Source: RUG11198 sp036342255 (GTDB lineage Bacteria > Bacillota_I > Bacilli_A > RF39 > UBA660). Taken from it: 64,000 nucleotides of DNA. Below the pieces are notes generated by a model. That model saw only the letters and a program-made list of their open reading frames with translations. It made no database searches and had not been told where the DNA came from. The stretch is from positions 165,366 through 229,365 of the forward strand of contig JAZAUS010000001.1 in NCBI GenBank assembly GCA_036342255.1, in the 5' to 3' direction. Position numbers and translations under genes: made by a program. This document shows, piece by piece, positions 1 through 8,242 of the stretch (positions within the stretch are counted from its first letter, which is position 1; each line of letters starts with the position of its first letter).

Positions 1-266
1 TGGTACTATTTATATTAGGTTCTATTTTATTAGTTGTTTTAATAGTATTGGGTATTAAATTAATTAATACAATTACTAGAATAGATAGAGTATTAGATGA
101 ATTTGATCTTAGAATTAAAAAATTTGATAATGTTTTTAGTGTAATTGATGTCGTTACTGATAGTATGGCTTTAGTTAGTGATAAAATAGTTGATGTTATT
201 GTTTTTGGTATAAAAAAGATATTTAAAAATAAGAAAAATGGGAAGGAAGAGGATAAGAATGAGTAA
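1..266 (+). CDS. YtxG-like (DUF948-type) membrane protein, 5' truncated
   Basis: The frame is open from position 3, so the gene starts before the window; the TTG at 48 is internal. The visible part opens with a hydrophobic membrane segment (about residues 1-20) followed by an amphipathic helix with ITRIDRVLDEFD and a Lys-rich tail (KKIFKNKKNGKEEDKNE). This layout fits the small YtxG/DUF948 family. Its stop overlaps the start of the YtxH-like gene by 8 nt (259-266), so the two are probably translationally coupled. Bacillus ytxG and ytxH are also adjacent. The biochemical role is not known. Confidence 0.6.
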   Translation, partial: VLFILGSILLVVLIVLGIKLINTITRIDRVLDEFDLRIKKFDNVFSVIDVVTDSMALVSDKIVDVIVFGIKKIFKNKKNGKEEDKNE

Positions 267-660
267 AGGTAAAGGATTTGGCAAATTATTAGTTGGCTTA
301 GGAATTGGGGCTGGAATTGGTATGTTATTTGCTCCAAAAAATGGTGATGAACTAAGAAAAGATTTAAGGAAAGAAATAGATAAGTTTATTGGTAATTTAA
401 AAGAAGTAGATGTTAATGAAGTTAAAGATGAATTCATGAATCGTATTGAAGATATTAGAAATGAGTTAGAAGATTTAGATAAAGAGAAAGCTTTAAAGAT
501 TGCTAAAAATAAGAGTAATGAGTTAAAGAAAAAGGTTGATGAATTGGTTGCTTTAGCTAAGGAAAAGGGAACTCCTGTTGTAGAGTCTTCAGCTGAGAAT
601 TTAAGATTAAAAGCAATTGATGTTACAAAAAGTGTATTAAAGAAATTAGAAGATAAATAG
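259..660 (+). CDS. YtxH-domain general-stress-type protein
   Basis: A 133-residue protein. The N-terminus has a glycine-rich hydrophobic segment (KLLVGLGIGAGIGMLFAPKNG, about residues 7-27) that ends in the FAPKNGDELR signature of YtxH-like proteins. A long charged, probably coiled-coil region follows (about residues 30-130). The start at 259 is chosen because GGAAGAGGA lies just upstream; an upstream GTG-type extension at 238 would lie inside the previous gene. The family is membrane-anchored and stress-associated in Bacillus, with unknown mechanism. Confidence 0.75.
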   Translation: MSKGKGFGKLLVGLGIGAGIGMLFAPKNGDELRKDLRKEIDKFIGNLKEVDVNEVKDEFMNRIEDIRNELEDLDKEKALKIAKNKSNELKKKVDELVALAKEKGTPVVESSAENLRLKAIDVTKSVLKKLEDK

Positions 661-689
661 TTGACAAATATTTTAAAATAATTTAATAT
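661..689 (+). promoter_or_regulatory. Consensus vegetative promoter of glyS
   Basis: TTGACA (661-666) and TAATAT (684-689) are separated by exactly 17 nt. This places the transcript start near 696-698 and fixes the 5' end of the T-box leader. Confidence 0.85.
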
Positions 690-696
690 AGTTCAT

Positions 697-815
697 TGAA
701 GGACGAAGATGTGGGATGGAAACCATGGAGTCGTATATTAAGAGAGATTCTTATGAATAAGTAAGGTGGAACCGCGGGTTAGCTCGTCCTTACATTTGTA
801 AGTATCTCTTTTTAT
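697..815 (+). promoter_or_regulatory. T-box leader (glycine) with very short Stem I, upstream of glyS
   Basis: The T-box sequence AAGGTGGAACCGCGGG is at 763-778. The antiterminator can form from AAGG (763-766) with CCTT (788-791), plus GCGGG (774-778) with CTCGT (783-787), leaving the UGGAACC bulge that binds the uncharged tRNA end. CTTAC (789-793) can instead pair with GTAAG (798-802) before a U-rich run, giving the competing terminator. With the start near 697, only about 65 nt precede the T-box. They fold as a small Stem I: ACGA (703-706)/TCGT (731-734), an internal loop, and ATGG/CCAT (716-719/723-726). GGA at 727-729 sits where a glycine specifier codon is expected. The specifier and short Stem I are my inference; the T-box core is directly visible. 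Confidence 0.85.
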
Positions 816-835
816 ATTTTAAGAAAGGTGATAAT

Positions 836-2209
836 ATGGATAAATTAACAATGGATAAAATAGTTAGTGTATGTAAACAGTATGGTTTTATATTTCAAGG
901 AAGTGAAATATATGGTGGGCTTGCTAATACTTGGGACTATGGTCCAATGGGATCAAGACTTAAAAATAATATAAAGGATGCTTGGAGAAAGAGATTTATA
1001 CAAGAAAGTAAAAATAGTTTTGAAGTGGATGCAGATATTTTAATGCATCCTACTGTATGGAAAGCGTCTGGTCATGTTGATAGTTTTTCTGATCCTTTAG
1101 TTGATTGTAAGCATTGTAAGACAAGACATAGGGCTGATAAATTGGTAGAGGATTTTGATAAAGATGTTAATGGGGATGCCTTATCTGATGAAGAATTAGT
1201 AAAATTTATTAGAGATAATAAAGTTCCTTGTCCTAAATGTGGTAAAAGTGATTTTACAGATATTAGGCAATTTGGTTTAATGTTTGAGACTCATAGAGGT
1301 GTTATTAAAGATTCTAAAGATGGTTTAGTATATTTAAGACCTGAGACGGCACAAGGAGAGTTTGTTAATTTTTGGAATGTGCAGAGAACAATGAGAGCTA
1401 AAATTCCTTTTGGTATTGGTCAGATAGGTAAGGCATTTAGTAATGAAATAACACCTGGTAATTTTACATTTAGAACAATAGAATTTGAGCAGATGGAGCA
1501 TCAAATGTTTTGTAAAGAAGGTACTGATTCTGATTTTTATAGATTTTATAAGGAATATGCTATGAACTTTTTGAAAGATTTAGGAATAAATACTGATAAA
1601 TTAAGATATAAAGATCATGAAAAGTTAGCACATTATGCAAAGGAAGCATGTGATATAGAATATTTATTCCCAATGGGTTGGGGAGAATTATGGGGTACTC
1701 ATAATAGAACTAATTATGATTTATCTCGTCATCAAGAATTTTCTGGTAAAAGTATGGAATATACTGATCCAGATGATAATTCAAAATATATTCCTTATGT
1801 TGTAGAATCATCTGTTGGTTGTGATAGAATGGTGTTAGCAGTATTATGTGATAGCTATGATGAAGAAATACTTGATAATGGCGATGTTAGAGAGGTAATG
1901 AGATTTAATCCTGCTATAGCTCCTTATAAAGTAGCTGTACTTCCTCTTGTAAAGAAATATCATAATGAATTTGCTTTAGAATTAAAGAATAAGTTATCAA
2001 AGAGTTTTATGTGTATGTATGATGAGACTGGTAGTATTGGTAAAAGATATAGAAGGGCTGATGCTATTGGTATTCCATTTTGTATAACTGTTGATAATGA
2101 TACTTTAGAGAATAATACTGTTACTGTGAGAGATAGAGATACAATGGAGCAGGTAATTATTAAACTAGATGAGTTGGAAGATTATATTGCTGATAAAATT
2201 AAGTTTTAA
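836..2209 (+). CDS. glyS: Glycyl-tRNA synthetase, single-chain (alpha2) type
   Basis: Charges tRNA-Gly with glycine in the cytoplasm. The 457-residue protein is the homodimeric class II type, not the alpha2beta2 GlyQ/GlyS type. The N-terminus GGLANTWDYGPMGSRLKNN is typical; a CxxC pair (CKHC, CPKC, about residues 91-135) suggests a zinc-binding insert. Motif 2 is seen in FRTIEFEQMEHQMF and motif 3 in the SVGCDRMVLAVL region. The C-terminal anticodon-binding domain begins around APYKVAVLPL. Start ATG 836 has an AAGAAAGGTGAT ribosome site. Expression is probably controlled by the glycine T-box leader just upstream. Confidence 0.96.
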   Translation: MDKLTMDKIVSVCKQYGFIFQGSEIYGGLANTWDYGPMGSRLKNNIKDAWRKRFIQESKNSFEVDADILMHPTVWKASGHVDSFSDPLVDCKHCKTRHRADKLVEDFDKDVNGDALSDEELVKFIRDNKVPCPKCGKSDFTDIRQFGLMFETHRGVIKDSKDGLVYLRPETAQGEFVNFWNVQRTMRAKIPFGIGQIGKAFSNEITPGNFTFRTIEFEQMEHQMFCKEGTDSDFYRFYKEYAMNFLKDLGINTDKLRYKDHEKLAHYAKEACDIEYLFPMGWGELWGTHNRTNYDLSRHQEFSGKSMEYTDPDDNSKYIPYVVESSVGCDRMVLAVLCDSYDEEILDNGDVREVMRFNPAIAPYKVAVLPLVKKYHNEFALELKNKLSKSFMCMYDETGSIGKRYRRADAIGIPFCITVDNDTLENNTVTVRDRDTMEQVIIKLDELEDYIADKIKF

Positions 2210-2362
2210 AAAAATTCTTTATTCAAGTAACGATACTGGTGAAATAGAAACTATTGCTTATAATGAAAAAATAGATAAGTTTGTGGTATACATGAACTAT
2301 GTATCATCAAGTATAGATGAGGCATAAAAAATAAAATTAGATATACCAAAATAATATTTAAT
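2210..2362 (+). other. Intergenic stretch with a possible decayed short ORF
   Basis: Between glyS and the next terminator, the frame 2211-2327 is open for 38 codons and reads like coding sequence (KILYSSNDTGEIETIAYNEK, then more) but has no start codon and no ribosome site. It may be the tail of a lost gene. I do not recognise the family. Confidence 0.25.
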
Positions 2363-2398
2363 AGATGTTAACTTAAATGTAAAGTTATCATCTTTTTT
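2363..2398 (+). terminator. Rho-independent terminator before rsmH
   Basis: AGATGTTAACTT (2363-2374) pairs with AAGTTATCATCT (2381-2392) with one mismatch, followed by a T-run. Confidence 0.75.
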
Positions 2399-2458
2399 CT
2401 TTACAAATCTATGTTTGTAGATTATGATTGAATTAAGAATACTTGATTGGGGGCTATT

Positions 2459-3385
2459 ATGTTACATAAAAGTGTTTTATTAAAAGAATGTATTGATAAT
2501 TTAAATATTAAAGATGATGGTATATATATAGATGCTACTATTGGTTATGCAGGTCATGCTAGTGAGATATTGAAGAGAATACCTAATGGTTTTTTGTATG
2601 GTATTGATCAAGATGATTATGCTATAAGATGTAGTGAAGATAAGTTATCTAAAATTGGTAATAATTACAAAATTATTAGAGATAATTTTGTAAATATGAA
2701 AAATATTATGAAAACTTTAAATGTTGATAAAGTAGATGGTATTTTGTTTGATTTAGGTGTTTCTTCTGTTCAATTGGATGAAGATGAGAGAGGATTTAGT
2801 TTTCATAAAGAAGCTAAATTGGATATGAGAATGGATAGAAGTAAGAATTTTAGTGCTTATAATGTTGTTAATGAATATGAATATAAAGATTTGGTTAGAA
2901 TATTGAGAGATTATGGTGAAGAGAAGTTTGCTAGTAGTATAGCTAGAAATATTATTAAATATAGAGAAAATAATAGTATTGAAACTACTTTAGAGCTTGC
3001 AGATATAATTAAGAATAGTGTTCCTTATAAGGCTAGACGTGATGGGCATCCTGCTAGGAAAAGCTTTCAGGCAATAAGAATAGAAGTTAATCATGAATTG
3101 GATGTACTTAAGGAAGTGTTAGATGATGCTTTATCTTTACTTAATATTGGTGGTAGGTTATGTATAATTAGTTTTCATTCTTTAGAAGATAGAATAGTTA
3201 AACAAAAATTTATAGAGTATTCTAGTATAGATGATAAATTAAAAAAATTACCATTTGTTCCTGATGAGTATAAACCTAAATATAAGATTATTAGTAAAGG
3301 AATAGTTGCTAGTGATAAGGAGCTTAATGATAATTATAGGGCACATAGTGCTAGACTTAGAATTATTGAAAGAATAGGTGAATAA
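2459..3385 (+). CDS. rsmH: 16S rRNA (cytosine-1402-N4)-methyltransferase RsmH (MraW)
   Basis: Methylates C1402 of 16S rRNA in the ribosomal P site using SAM. The 308-residue sequence starts HKSVLLKECIDNL and carries the SAM-binding segment YIDATIGYAGHASEIL and the family motifs FDLGVSSVQLDEDERGFSF and ISFHSLEDRIVK. Start ATG 2459 follows a GGGGG-rich site; an in-frame TTG 12 nt upstream is less likely. It heads a division block with ftsL and pbpB, as in the dcw cluster, but mraZ upstream and mraY/mur genes downstream are missing here. Confidence 0.95.
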   Translation: MLHKSVLLKECIDNLNIKDDGIYIDATIGYAGHASEILKRIPNGFLYGIDQDDYAIRCSEDKLSKIGNNYKIIRDNFVNMKNIMKTLNVDKVDGILFDLGVSSVQLDEDERGFSFHKEAKLDMRMDRSKNFSAYNVVNEYEYKDLVRILRDYGEEKFASSIARNIIKYRENNSIETTLELADIIKNSVPYKARRDGHPARKSFQAIRIEVNHELDVLKEVLDDALSLLNIGGRLCIISFHSLEDRIVKQKFIEYSSIDDKLKKLPFVPDEYKPKYKIISKGIVASDKELNDNYRAHSARLRIIERIGE

Positions 3386-3386
3386 G

Positions 3387-3680
3387 ATGAAAAAGAAGAA
3401 GAAAAAGAATTCATTTTTATCTAGTTTAGAAAAGGGAATGTATAGGTTTTGTATTGTAATAATTATATTACTTATAGTTGGTATTGTTTGTGGTCAAACA
3501 ACTTTAGCACAAATTAATTTAGAAGTTCAGAAATTAAATAAGGCTGTTAATGATCAAAGAAATAAGAATGAAAGTTTGGAAATGAAGATAGATGAGATGA
3601 CATCTTTAGATAGAATTAAAGAGGTTAGTGCTCAATATGGACTTTCTTATAATAGTGATAATATTAAGACTATAAAATAG
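3387..3680 (+). CDS. ftsL: FtsL/DivIC-type cell division protein
   Basis: Small bitopic division protein of 97 residues: a very basic cytoplasmic N-terminus (MKKKKKKNS), one membrane helix (about residues 20-42) and an extracytoplasmic coiled coil ending with a septum-associated short tail. No strong sequence motif exists in this family; the call rests on size, topology and position between rsmH and pbpB. Start ATG 3387 lies 1 nt after the rsmH stop. FtsL works with DivIC and FtsB-type partners to activate FtsW and the division transpeptidase. Confidence 0.8.
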   Translation: MKKKKKKNSFLSSLEKGMYRFCIVIIILLIVGIVCGQTTLAQINLEVQKLNKAVNDQRNKNESLEMKIDEMTSLDRIKEVSAQYGLSYNSDNIKTIK

Positions 3681-3710
3681 TATTACTACTATAAAGTAAT
3701 ACTATTTTTT
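3676..3710 (+). terminator. Terminator after ftsL
   Basis: Inverted repeat AATAGTATTAC / GTAATACTATT followed by Ts; the stem begins inside the ftsL stop codon. Confidence 0.85.
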
Positions 3711-3734
3711 AAACTTTTAATTTTATATATTATA

Positions 3735-3743
3735 TGTTATAAT
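3735..3743 (+). promoter_or_regulatory. Extended -10 TGTTATAAT upstream of pbpB
   Basis: The exact 9-mer lies 30 nt before the pbpB ATG and follows a terminator, so pbpB has its own start. The same 9-mer recurs before many genes in this window. Confidence 0.65.
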
Positions 3744-3772
3744 TATTAATAGTAGATAATGAGGTGATATAT

Positions 3773-5923
3773 ATGGCTAAAAAGAAAAATAATACAAAAA
3801 AAGTTAAGACTAATTATTTATTTGTTATTGGTGTTTTGTTTCTTTTTGTTTTATTTATATATAGGCTTAGTTATCTATGTTTAGTTGATTATAAGGTTGG
3901 TAATGAAACAATTACGGCTTTTATTAGGAATAGAAATACAGAAGAAGAAACTATTCTTCCAGATAGAGGAACTATATATGATACTAATAGTAATGTTTTA
4001 GCAGAAGATGTTGCTAGTTATATGGTTATAGCATATCTTAATCCTAGTAGGAGTGAGAATAGTAAAAAGCCTTTGCATGTTGTTGATGTTAATGCTACTG
4101 CTGAAAAATTGGCACCTTATATTAATTTGGATGTTTCTGTTTTAAAGACTTTACTTAGTAAAAAGGTATATCAGACAGAGTTAGGTCCTGGTGCTAGAAA
4201 TTTGTCACAGATTCAGATGGAAGCTATTAAGAATCTTAATTTACCTGGTATAGATTTTGTTGCTAGTACAAAGAGATATTATCCTAATGGGGATTTTGCA
4301 TCTTATGCTATTGGTTATACTGTAAATAGTAAAGATAAAAATGGTACTGAATGGAAGAAAGGTCAATTAGGAATAGAGGAATATTTTGATGATACATTAA
4401 AAGGGGATAGTGGTTATGTTAGATATGAAAAAGATCGTAATGGCTATAAGATAGCTAATGGTCGTGAATATAAGGAAGATGCTGATGATGGTGATGATAT
4501 ATATTTAACAATAGATGATGGAATTGAGATGTTTACGGAAAGTGCTATAAAGAAGATGGAGGCTGATAGTGGGGCTGAATGGTCTTTAATGATAGTAGCA
4601 GATGCTAAGACAGGAGCAATTCTTGCATATTCTACATCTCCTTCATTTGATCCTAATAAAAGAGATATGGTTAGTTATATAGATCCTTTAACTGGATATA
4701 TATATGAACCTGGTAGTACGATGAAGATATTTAGTTATATGTGTGCTGTTGAAAAGGGTAATTATAATGGTAATAATACTTTTGATTCAGGATATATTAA
4801 GTTTGTAGCTTCTGATGGTACAGAAACTGTTATTCATGATTGGAATAAAGTTGGTTGGGGAAAAATAACTTTTGATAAGGGATTTGCTTTATCTTCTAAT
4901 GTTGGTGCATCTAAATTGTTAGATAGTCAAATGATTAATAAGAAAGATTTGAGTAATTGTTATGATAAGTATGGTTTTGGTAAAGTTGTTGATTTTACTT
5001 TAAATAGAGAAGAATCTGGGAGTGTTAAATTTAATTATGATATAGATGCTGCTAGTGCTACTTTTGGTCAAGGTATAACAGTAACACCTATTCAAATGAT
5101 TCAAGCAATGACGGCTATTACTAATAATGGTGAAATATTAAAACCATATATGGTAAAGAAAATAGTGGATACTGATACTGGTGAGGTTAGTTATGAAGCA
5201 ACAAAAGAAGTTATTGAACAGGTAGCTAGTAAGAAAACAGTTGATAAGATAAAAGATTTGATGGCTAGTGTTGTGTGTGAAGATTCTAAAGAATGTACTG
5301 GTAGTGCATATTATATGAAGGATAATCTTGTAATTGGTAAGACAGGTACTGCTCAGATATATAATGAGAAAACAGGTACTTATATGAAGGGGGCATCTGA
5401 TTATGTATATTCTTTTGCTGGTATTTATCCTAAGGATGATCCTGAGATAATAATATATTCAGCTTTGAAGAGACCTAAGGATACTAATAATTATATAGCT
5501 CCTGCTATTAAAGATGTTGTGGTTAATGTGAGTAAATATTTAAATATTATAACTTCTCATAGTGAAGTTACTACTTATAAGATAGATAATTATTTGAATA
5601 AAGATGTTTCTAATGTTAGTAGTGATATTATTAAAAATGGGATGAAGTTATATGTTTTAGGTAATGGTAAAAAGGTTATAAGGCAATATCCTAGTAAAAA
5701 TACTAATCTATATTCTGGTAGTGTTGTAGTTTTACTTACTGATACTTATGATAAAAAAATACCTAATTTAATAGGTCTTTCATATAAAGATGCTAGTAAT
5801 ATTTTAAAATTAATGGGTGTTAAATATAAAATAAATGGTAAGGGGTATGTTGTTAGTCAAAGTATTGCTGAGGGAAATGTTGTTGCTGATAATATGGAAG
5901 TAGTATTAAGTATGAATAATTAA
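3773..5923 (+). CDS. pbpB: Division-specific class B penicillin-binding protein (PBP2B/FtsI) with PASTA domain
   Basis: Septal peptidoglycan transpeptidase, 716 residues. Order: short basic tail, one membrane anchor (about 15-40), N-terminal dimerisation/pedestal region beginning LPDRGTIYDTN, then the transpeptidase domain with SxxK in PGSTMK, SxN in LSSN and KTG in IGKTGTAQ. One C-terminal PASTA domain (KKIPNLIGLSYKDASNILK, about the last 60 residues). Start ATG 3773 has GAGGTGAT upstream. FtsW, its expected glycosyltransferase partner, is encoded at 47925 in the same window. Confidence 0.95.
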   Translation: MAKKKNNTKKVKTNYLFVIGVLFLFVLFIYRLSYLCLVDYKVGNETITAFIRNRNTEEETILPDRGTIYDTNSNVLAEDVASYMVIAYLNPSRSENSKKPLHVVDVNATAEKLAPYINLDVSVLKTLLSKKVYQTELGPGARNLSQIQMEAIKNLNLPGIDFVASTKRYYPNGDFASYAIGYTVNSKDKNGTEWKKGQLGIEEYFDDTLKGDSGYVRYEKDRNGYKIANGREYKEDADDGDDIYLTIDDGIEMFTESAIKKMEADSGAEWSLMIVADAKTGAILAYSTSPSFDPNKRDMVSYIDPLTGYIYEPGSTMKIFSYMCAVEKGNYNGNNTFDSGYIKFVASDGTETVIHDWNKVGWGKITFDKGFALSSNVGASKLLDSQMINKKDLSNCYDKYGFGKVVDFTLNREESGSVKFNYDIDAASATFGQGITVTPIQMIQAMTAITNNGEILKPYMVKKIVDTDTGEVSYEATKEVIEQVASKKTVDKIKDLMASVVCEDSKECTGSAYYMKDNLVIGKTGTAQIYNEKTGTYMKGASDYVYSFAGIYPKDDPEIIIYSALKRPKDTNNYIAPAIKDVVVNVSKYLNIITSHSEVTTYKIDNYLNKDVSNVSSDIIKNGMKLYVLGNGKKVIRQYPSKNTNLYSGSVVVLLTDTYDKKIPNLIGLSYKDASNILKLMGVKYKINGKGYVVSQSIAEGNVVADNMEVVLSMNN

Positions 5924-5952
5924 AGGAATGACTGTTATAGTCATTCCTTTAT
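5922..5952 (+). terminator. Bidirectional terminator between pbpB and the LemA gene
   Basis: AAAGGAATGAC / GTCATTCCTTT perfect inverted repeat between convergent genes, with T-runs on both strands. Confidence 0.9.
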
Positions 5953-6513
5953 TTATAATTTAAAGTCATTATAATCATCATCTGACATATCTTTACGATC
6001 AAAGAATAATTTTTCTTCATATTTGCATATTTTTGCTATTATATTGGTTGGAAATAATTTAACTAGTTTATTGTATTCAGCTATATTATTATTATAATAC
6101 TCTCTATTTATTTCTAATTTTTCATCATAGTCTTCTATTTTTTTACTTATTTTGATAATTTCATCATTTTTATTAAGACTAGGATATTTTTGTTTTAAAA
6201 TACTTAGTTCATTATTAGCTTCAATTAATTTTCTATCAAGATCAAAATTAGATATTTTTTTATTTTTTAAATTTAATACTTCTTCTAAAGTTTGTTTTTC
6301 AACTTTAGTTTTTATTTTACTATCATTTTTTATTATAGATGTACATTTACTAATATTATCATATTTTTCTCGTAAATTTGTATCAATAATAGCTTCTATT
6401 TCATTAATTTTAACTATATAATCTTGAATTCGATTATATAAATACATATAAATTCCTAATAATATACAAACAATAATTATAATACATAAAATTAATAGCA
6501 TTACAGTATTCAT
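5953..6513 (-). CDS. LemA family protein
   Basis: 186 residues: an N-terminal membrane helix (about 3-24), then a helical domain with the LemA features YNRIQDYIVKINEIEAIID and, near the end, NREYYNNNIAEYNKLVKLFPTNIIA (a split version of the family's YN..V..YN....FP block). Start has GGATGTGATAAA upstream. Transcribed divergently from sufC. LemA proteins are membrane-anchored helical bundles of unclear function; they do not need the neighbours here. Confidence 0.85.
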   Translation of the reverse strand: MNTVMLLILCIIIIVCILLGIYMYLYNRIQDYIVKINEIEAIIDTNLREKYDNISKCTSIIKNDSKIKTKVEKQTLEEVLNLKNKKISNFDLDRKLIEANNELSILKQKYPSLNKNDEIIKISKKIEDYDEKLEINREYYNNNIAEYNKLVKLFPTNIIAKICKYEEKLFFDRKDMSDDDYNDFKL

Positions 6514-6675
6514 TTTATCACATCCTTATTTAATTATATCTAATACTTTATGTTTTGTAAATAAGAACTATTATTTTTTCTTTTGTTATTGTAAAATAGT
6601 TGATAGGTATATTATATAATTATGGTAAAAAAATATATTATTTTTTTATATTGATTTTGAATAATTAAATTTAAG

Positions 6676-6684
6676 TGTTATAAT
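6676..6684 (+). promoter_or_regulatory. Extended -10 TGTTATAAT of the suf operon
   Basis: Exact 9-mer 23 nt before the end of the leader; the sufC ATG is at 6707. Confidence 0.6.
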
Positions 6685-6706
6685 AATGTTGCTTTGAGGT
6701 GATAAT

Positions 6707-7477
6707 ATGAAATTGAAAATAGTTAATTTGACTGTTGAAATAGATAAGAAAATAATATTAGATAATCTTAATTTAGATATTGGCGAAGGTGAAATACATG
6801 CTGTTATGGGGCCTAATGGTGTAGGAAAGAGTACTTTATCACATGTTATTATGGGTGATGATAGATATCATGTTATTGAAGGAGATATTATTTTTGATGG
6901 TGAATCTATTATAAAGAAGCCAATAGATGAAAGAAGTAGGATGGGTATTTTTTTGGCTATGCAATCACCTCAGGAAATAGATGGTGTTAGTAATCAAGAT
7001 TTTTTGAGAACGGCATTAGCTCAAAAAAATAAGAAGAAAGTAAATTTATATGAATTTATAAATGATTGTGAGAATGCTGTTAAAGATTTAGATATGAATA
7101 AGGAGCTAATTCATCGTAGTTTAAATGTAGGATTTAGTGGAGGAGAGAAGAAAAAGAATGAAGTGTTACAGATTAAATTACTTAAGCCTTCTTTAATAAT
7201 ACTTGATGAATTAGATAGTGGTTTAGATGTTGATAGTTTAAAGATAGTTTGTAAAAACTTAAAAGATTATTTAAAGAATAATAAAGATGTATCTGTAATT
7301 ATTATTACACATTATTCAATGATATTAGATTATTTGAAACCTGATTATGTACATATTTTAGCTAATAAAAAATTTGTTAAAAAGGGAACTAAAGAATTGA
7401 TTAAAGATATTGAAGAAAATGGTTATAGTAAATATTTAGATGAGAAAAGTATAGGTAGGGTTGATTTGGATGAATAA
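6707..7477 (+). CDS. sufC: SufC, ATPase of the Fe-S cluster scaffold complex
   Basis: Cytoplasmic ABC-type ATPase that drives cluster assembly on SufB/SufD-type scaffolds. 256 residues with Walker A GPNGVGKST, signature GFSGGEKKKNE (the SufC-type form, where transporters have LSGGQ), Walker B LIILDELDSGLD, and a switch His in ITHYS. First gene of a tight operon; its stop overlaps the next start by 8 nt. Closest alternative would be another ABC ATPase, but the SGGEKKKNE signature and neighbours settle it. Confidence 0.96.
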   Translation: MKLKIVNLTVEIDKKIILDNLNLDIGEGEIHAVMGPNGVGKSTLSHVIMGDDRYHVIEGDIIFDGESIIKKPIDERSRMGIFLAMQSPQEIDGVSNQDFLRTALAQKNKKKVNLYEFINDCENAVKDLDMNKELIHRSLNVGFSGGEKKKNEVLQIKLLKPSLIILDELDSGLDVDSLKIVCKNLKDYLKNNKDVSVIIITHYSMILDYLKPDYVHILANKKFVKKGTKELIKDIEENGYSKYLDEKSIGRVDLDE

Positions 7478-8231
7478 GATAGTAATAGATAATAATAAAT
7501 TATTATCTTATTCTGATGATAGTGTTATTGTTGATAGTAAATCAATTGAGTTTTTGAAAAATTCTAATTATAAGATAGAGATAGTTAATACTAATAAATT
7601 AAATTTGAATATTAAAGTTAGGGCTAATATTATGGTTAAGATATTTCTTTTTAGTGTTGATAATGATATTAGTGTTAATGTTAAGTATGAGTTAGATGAT
7701 AATAGTAATTTAGTTGTATATAAGTTTTATAATAATATTAATAATAATATTTATGAAGAAATATATTTGAATGGGAATAATTCTAGTATATATTATAATT
7801 TATCTAGTATTAGTAAAAATGTTGAAGATTATAAAATGGTTATATATCATAATAATTATAATGTTAAGAGTAATATTAGTAATAGATGTGTTGGTATGGA
7901 TGGTAGTAAAGTTACTTATTCTATTGATAGTATTTTAGAAAAAGGTAATACTAATTGTGTTATGAATCAGGATACTAAAATTATATGTATGGGTGATGTT
8001 GATGCTAAGGTTGAACCTAATATGATTATAGATGAAGATGATGTTGAAGCAAGGCATGGATCTGTTATAGGTAAATTTAGTTATGATGATTTATTTTATT
8101 TATTAAGTAGAGGAATAAGTGAAGAAGTTGCTATAAGTCTTATGATAAAGGGGTTTATTATGGGACATTTGGATTTGAATAAGAAAGATGAGGAAAAGAT
8201 TATTAAAATTATAAAGAATGAAATGGAATAG
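7470..8231 (+). CDS. sufD: SufD-like (SufBD family) scaffold protein, short
   Basis: 253 residues, against about 400-470 for usual SufB or SufD. The C-terminal core is clear: GDVDAKVEPNMIIDEDDVEA, then RHGSVIGKFSYDDLFYLLSR with the SufD-type His-Gly where SufB has a Glu-His-Glu-type segment. The N-terminal part is a reduced beta-helix region rich in Asn. Start ATG 7470 overlaps sufC, so the two are coupled; an upstream TTG at 7461 is less likely. It is the only SufBD-type protein in the operon. It may act as a homodimer with SufC, or with a SufB encoded elsewhere. Confidence 0.85.
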   Translation: MNKIVIDNNKLLSYSDDSVIVDSKSIEFLKNSNYKIEIVNTNKLNLNIKVRANIMVKIFLFSVDNDISVNVKYELDDNSNLVVYKFYNNINNNIYEEIYLNGNNSSIYYNLSSISKNVEDYKMVIYHNNYNVKSNISNRCVGMDGSKVTYSIDSILEKGNTNCVMNQDTKIICMGDVDAKVEPNMIIDEDDVEARHGSVIGKFSYDDLFYLLSRGISEEVAISLMIKGFIMGHLDLNKKDEEKIIKIIKNEME

Positions 8232-8242
8232 GAGGTGTTGTT

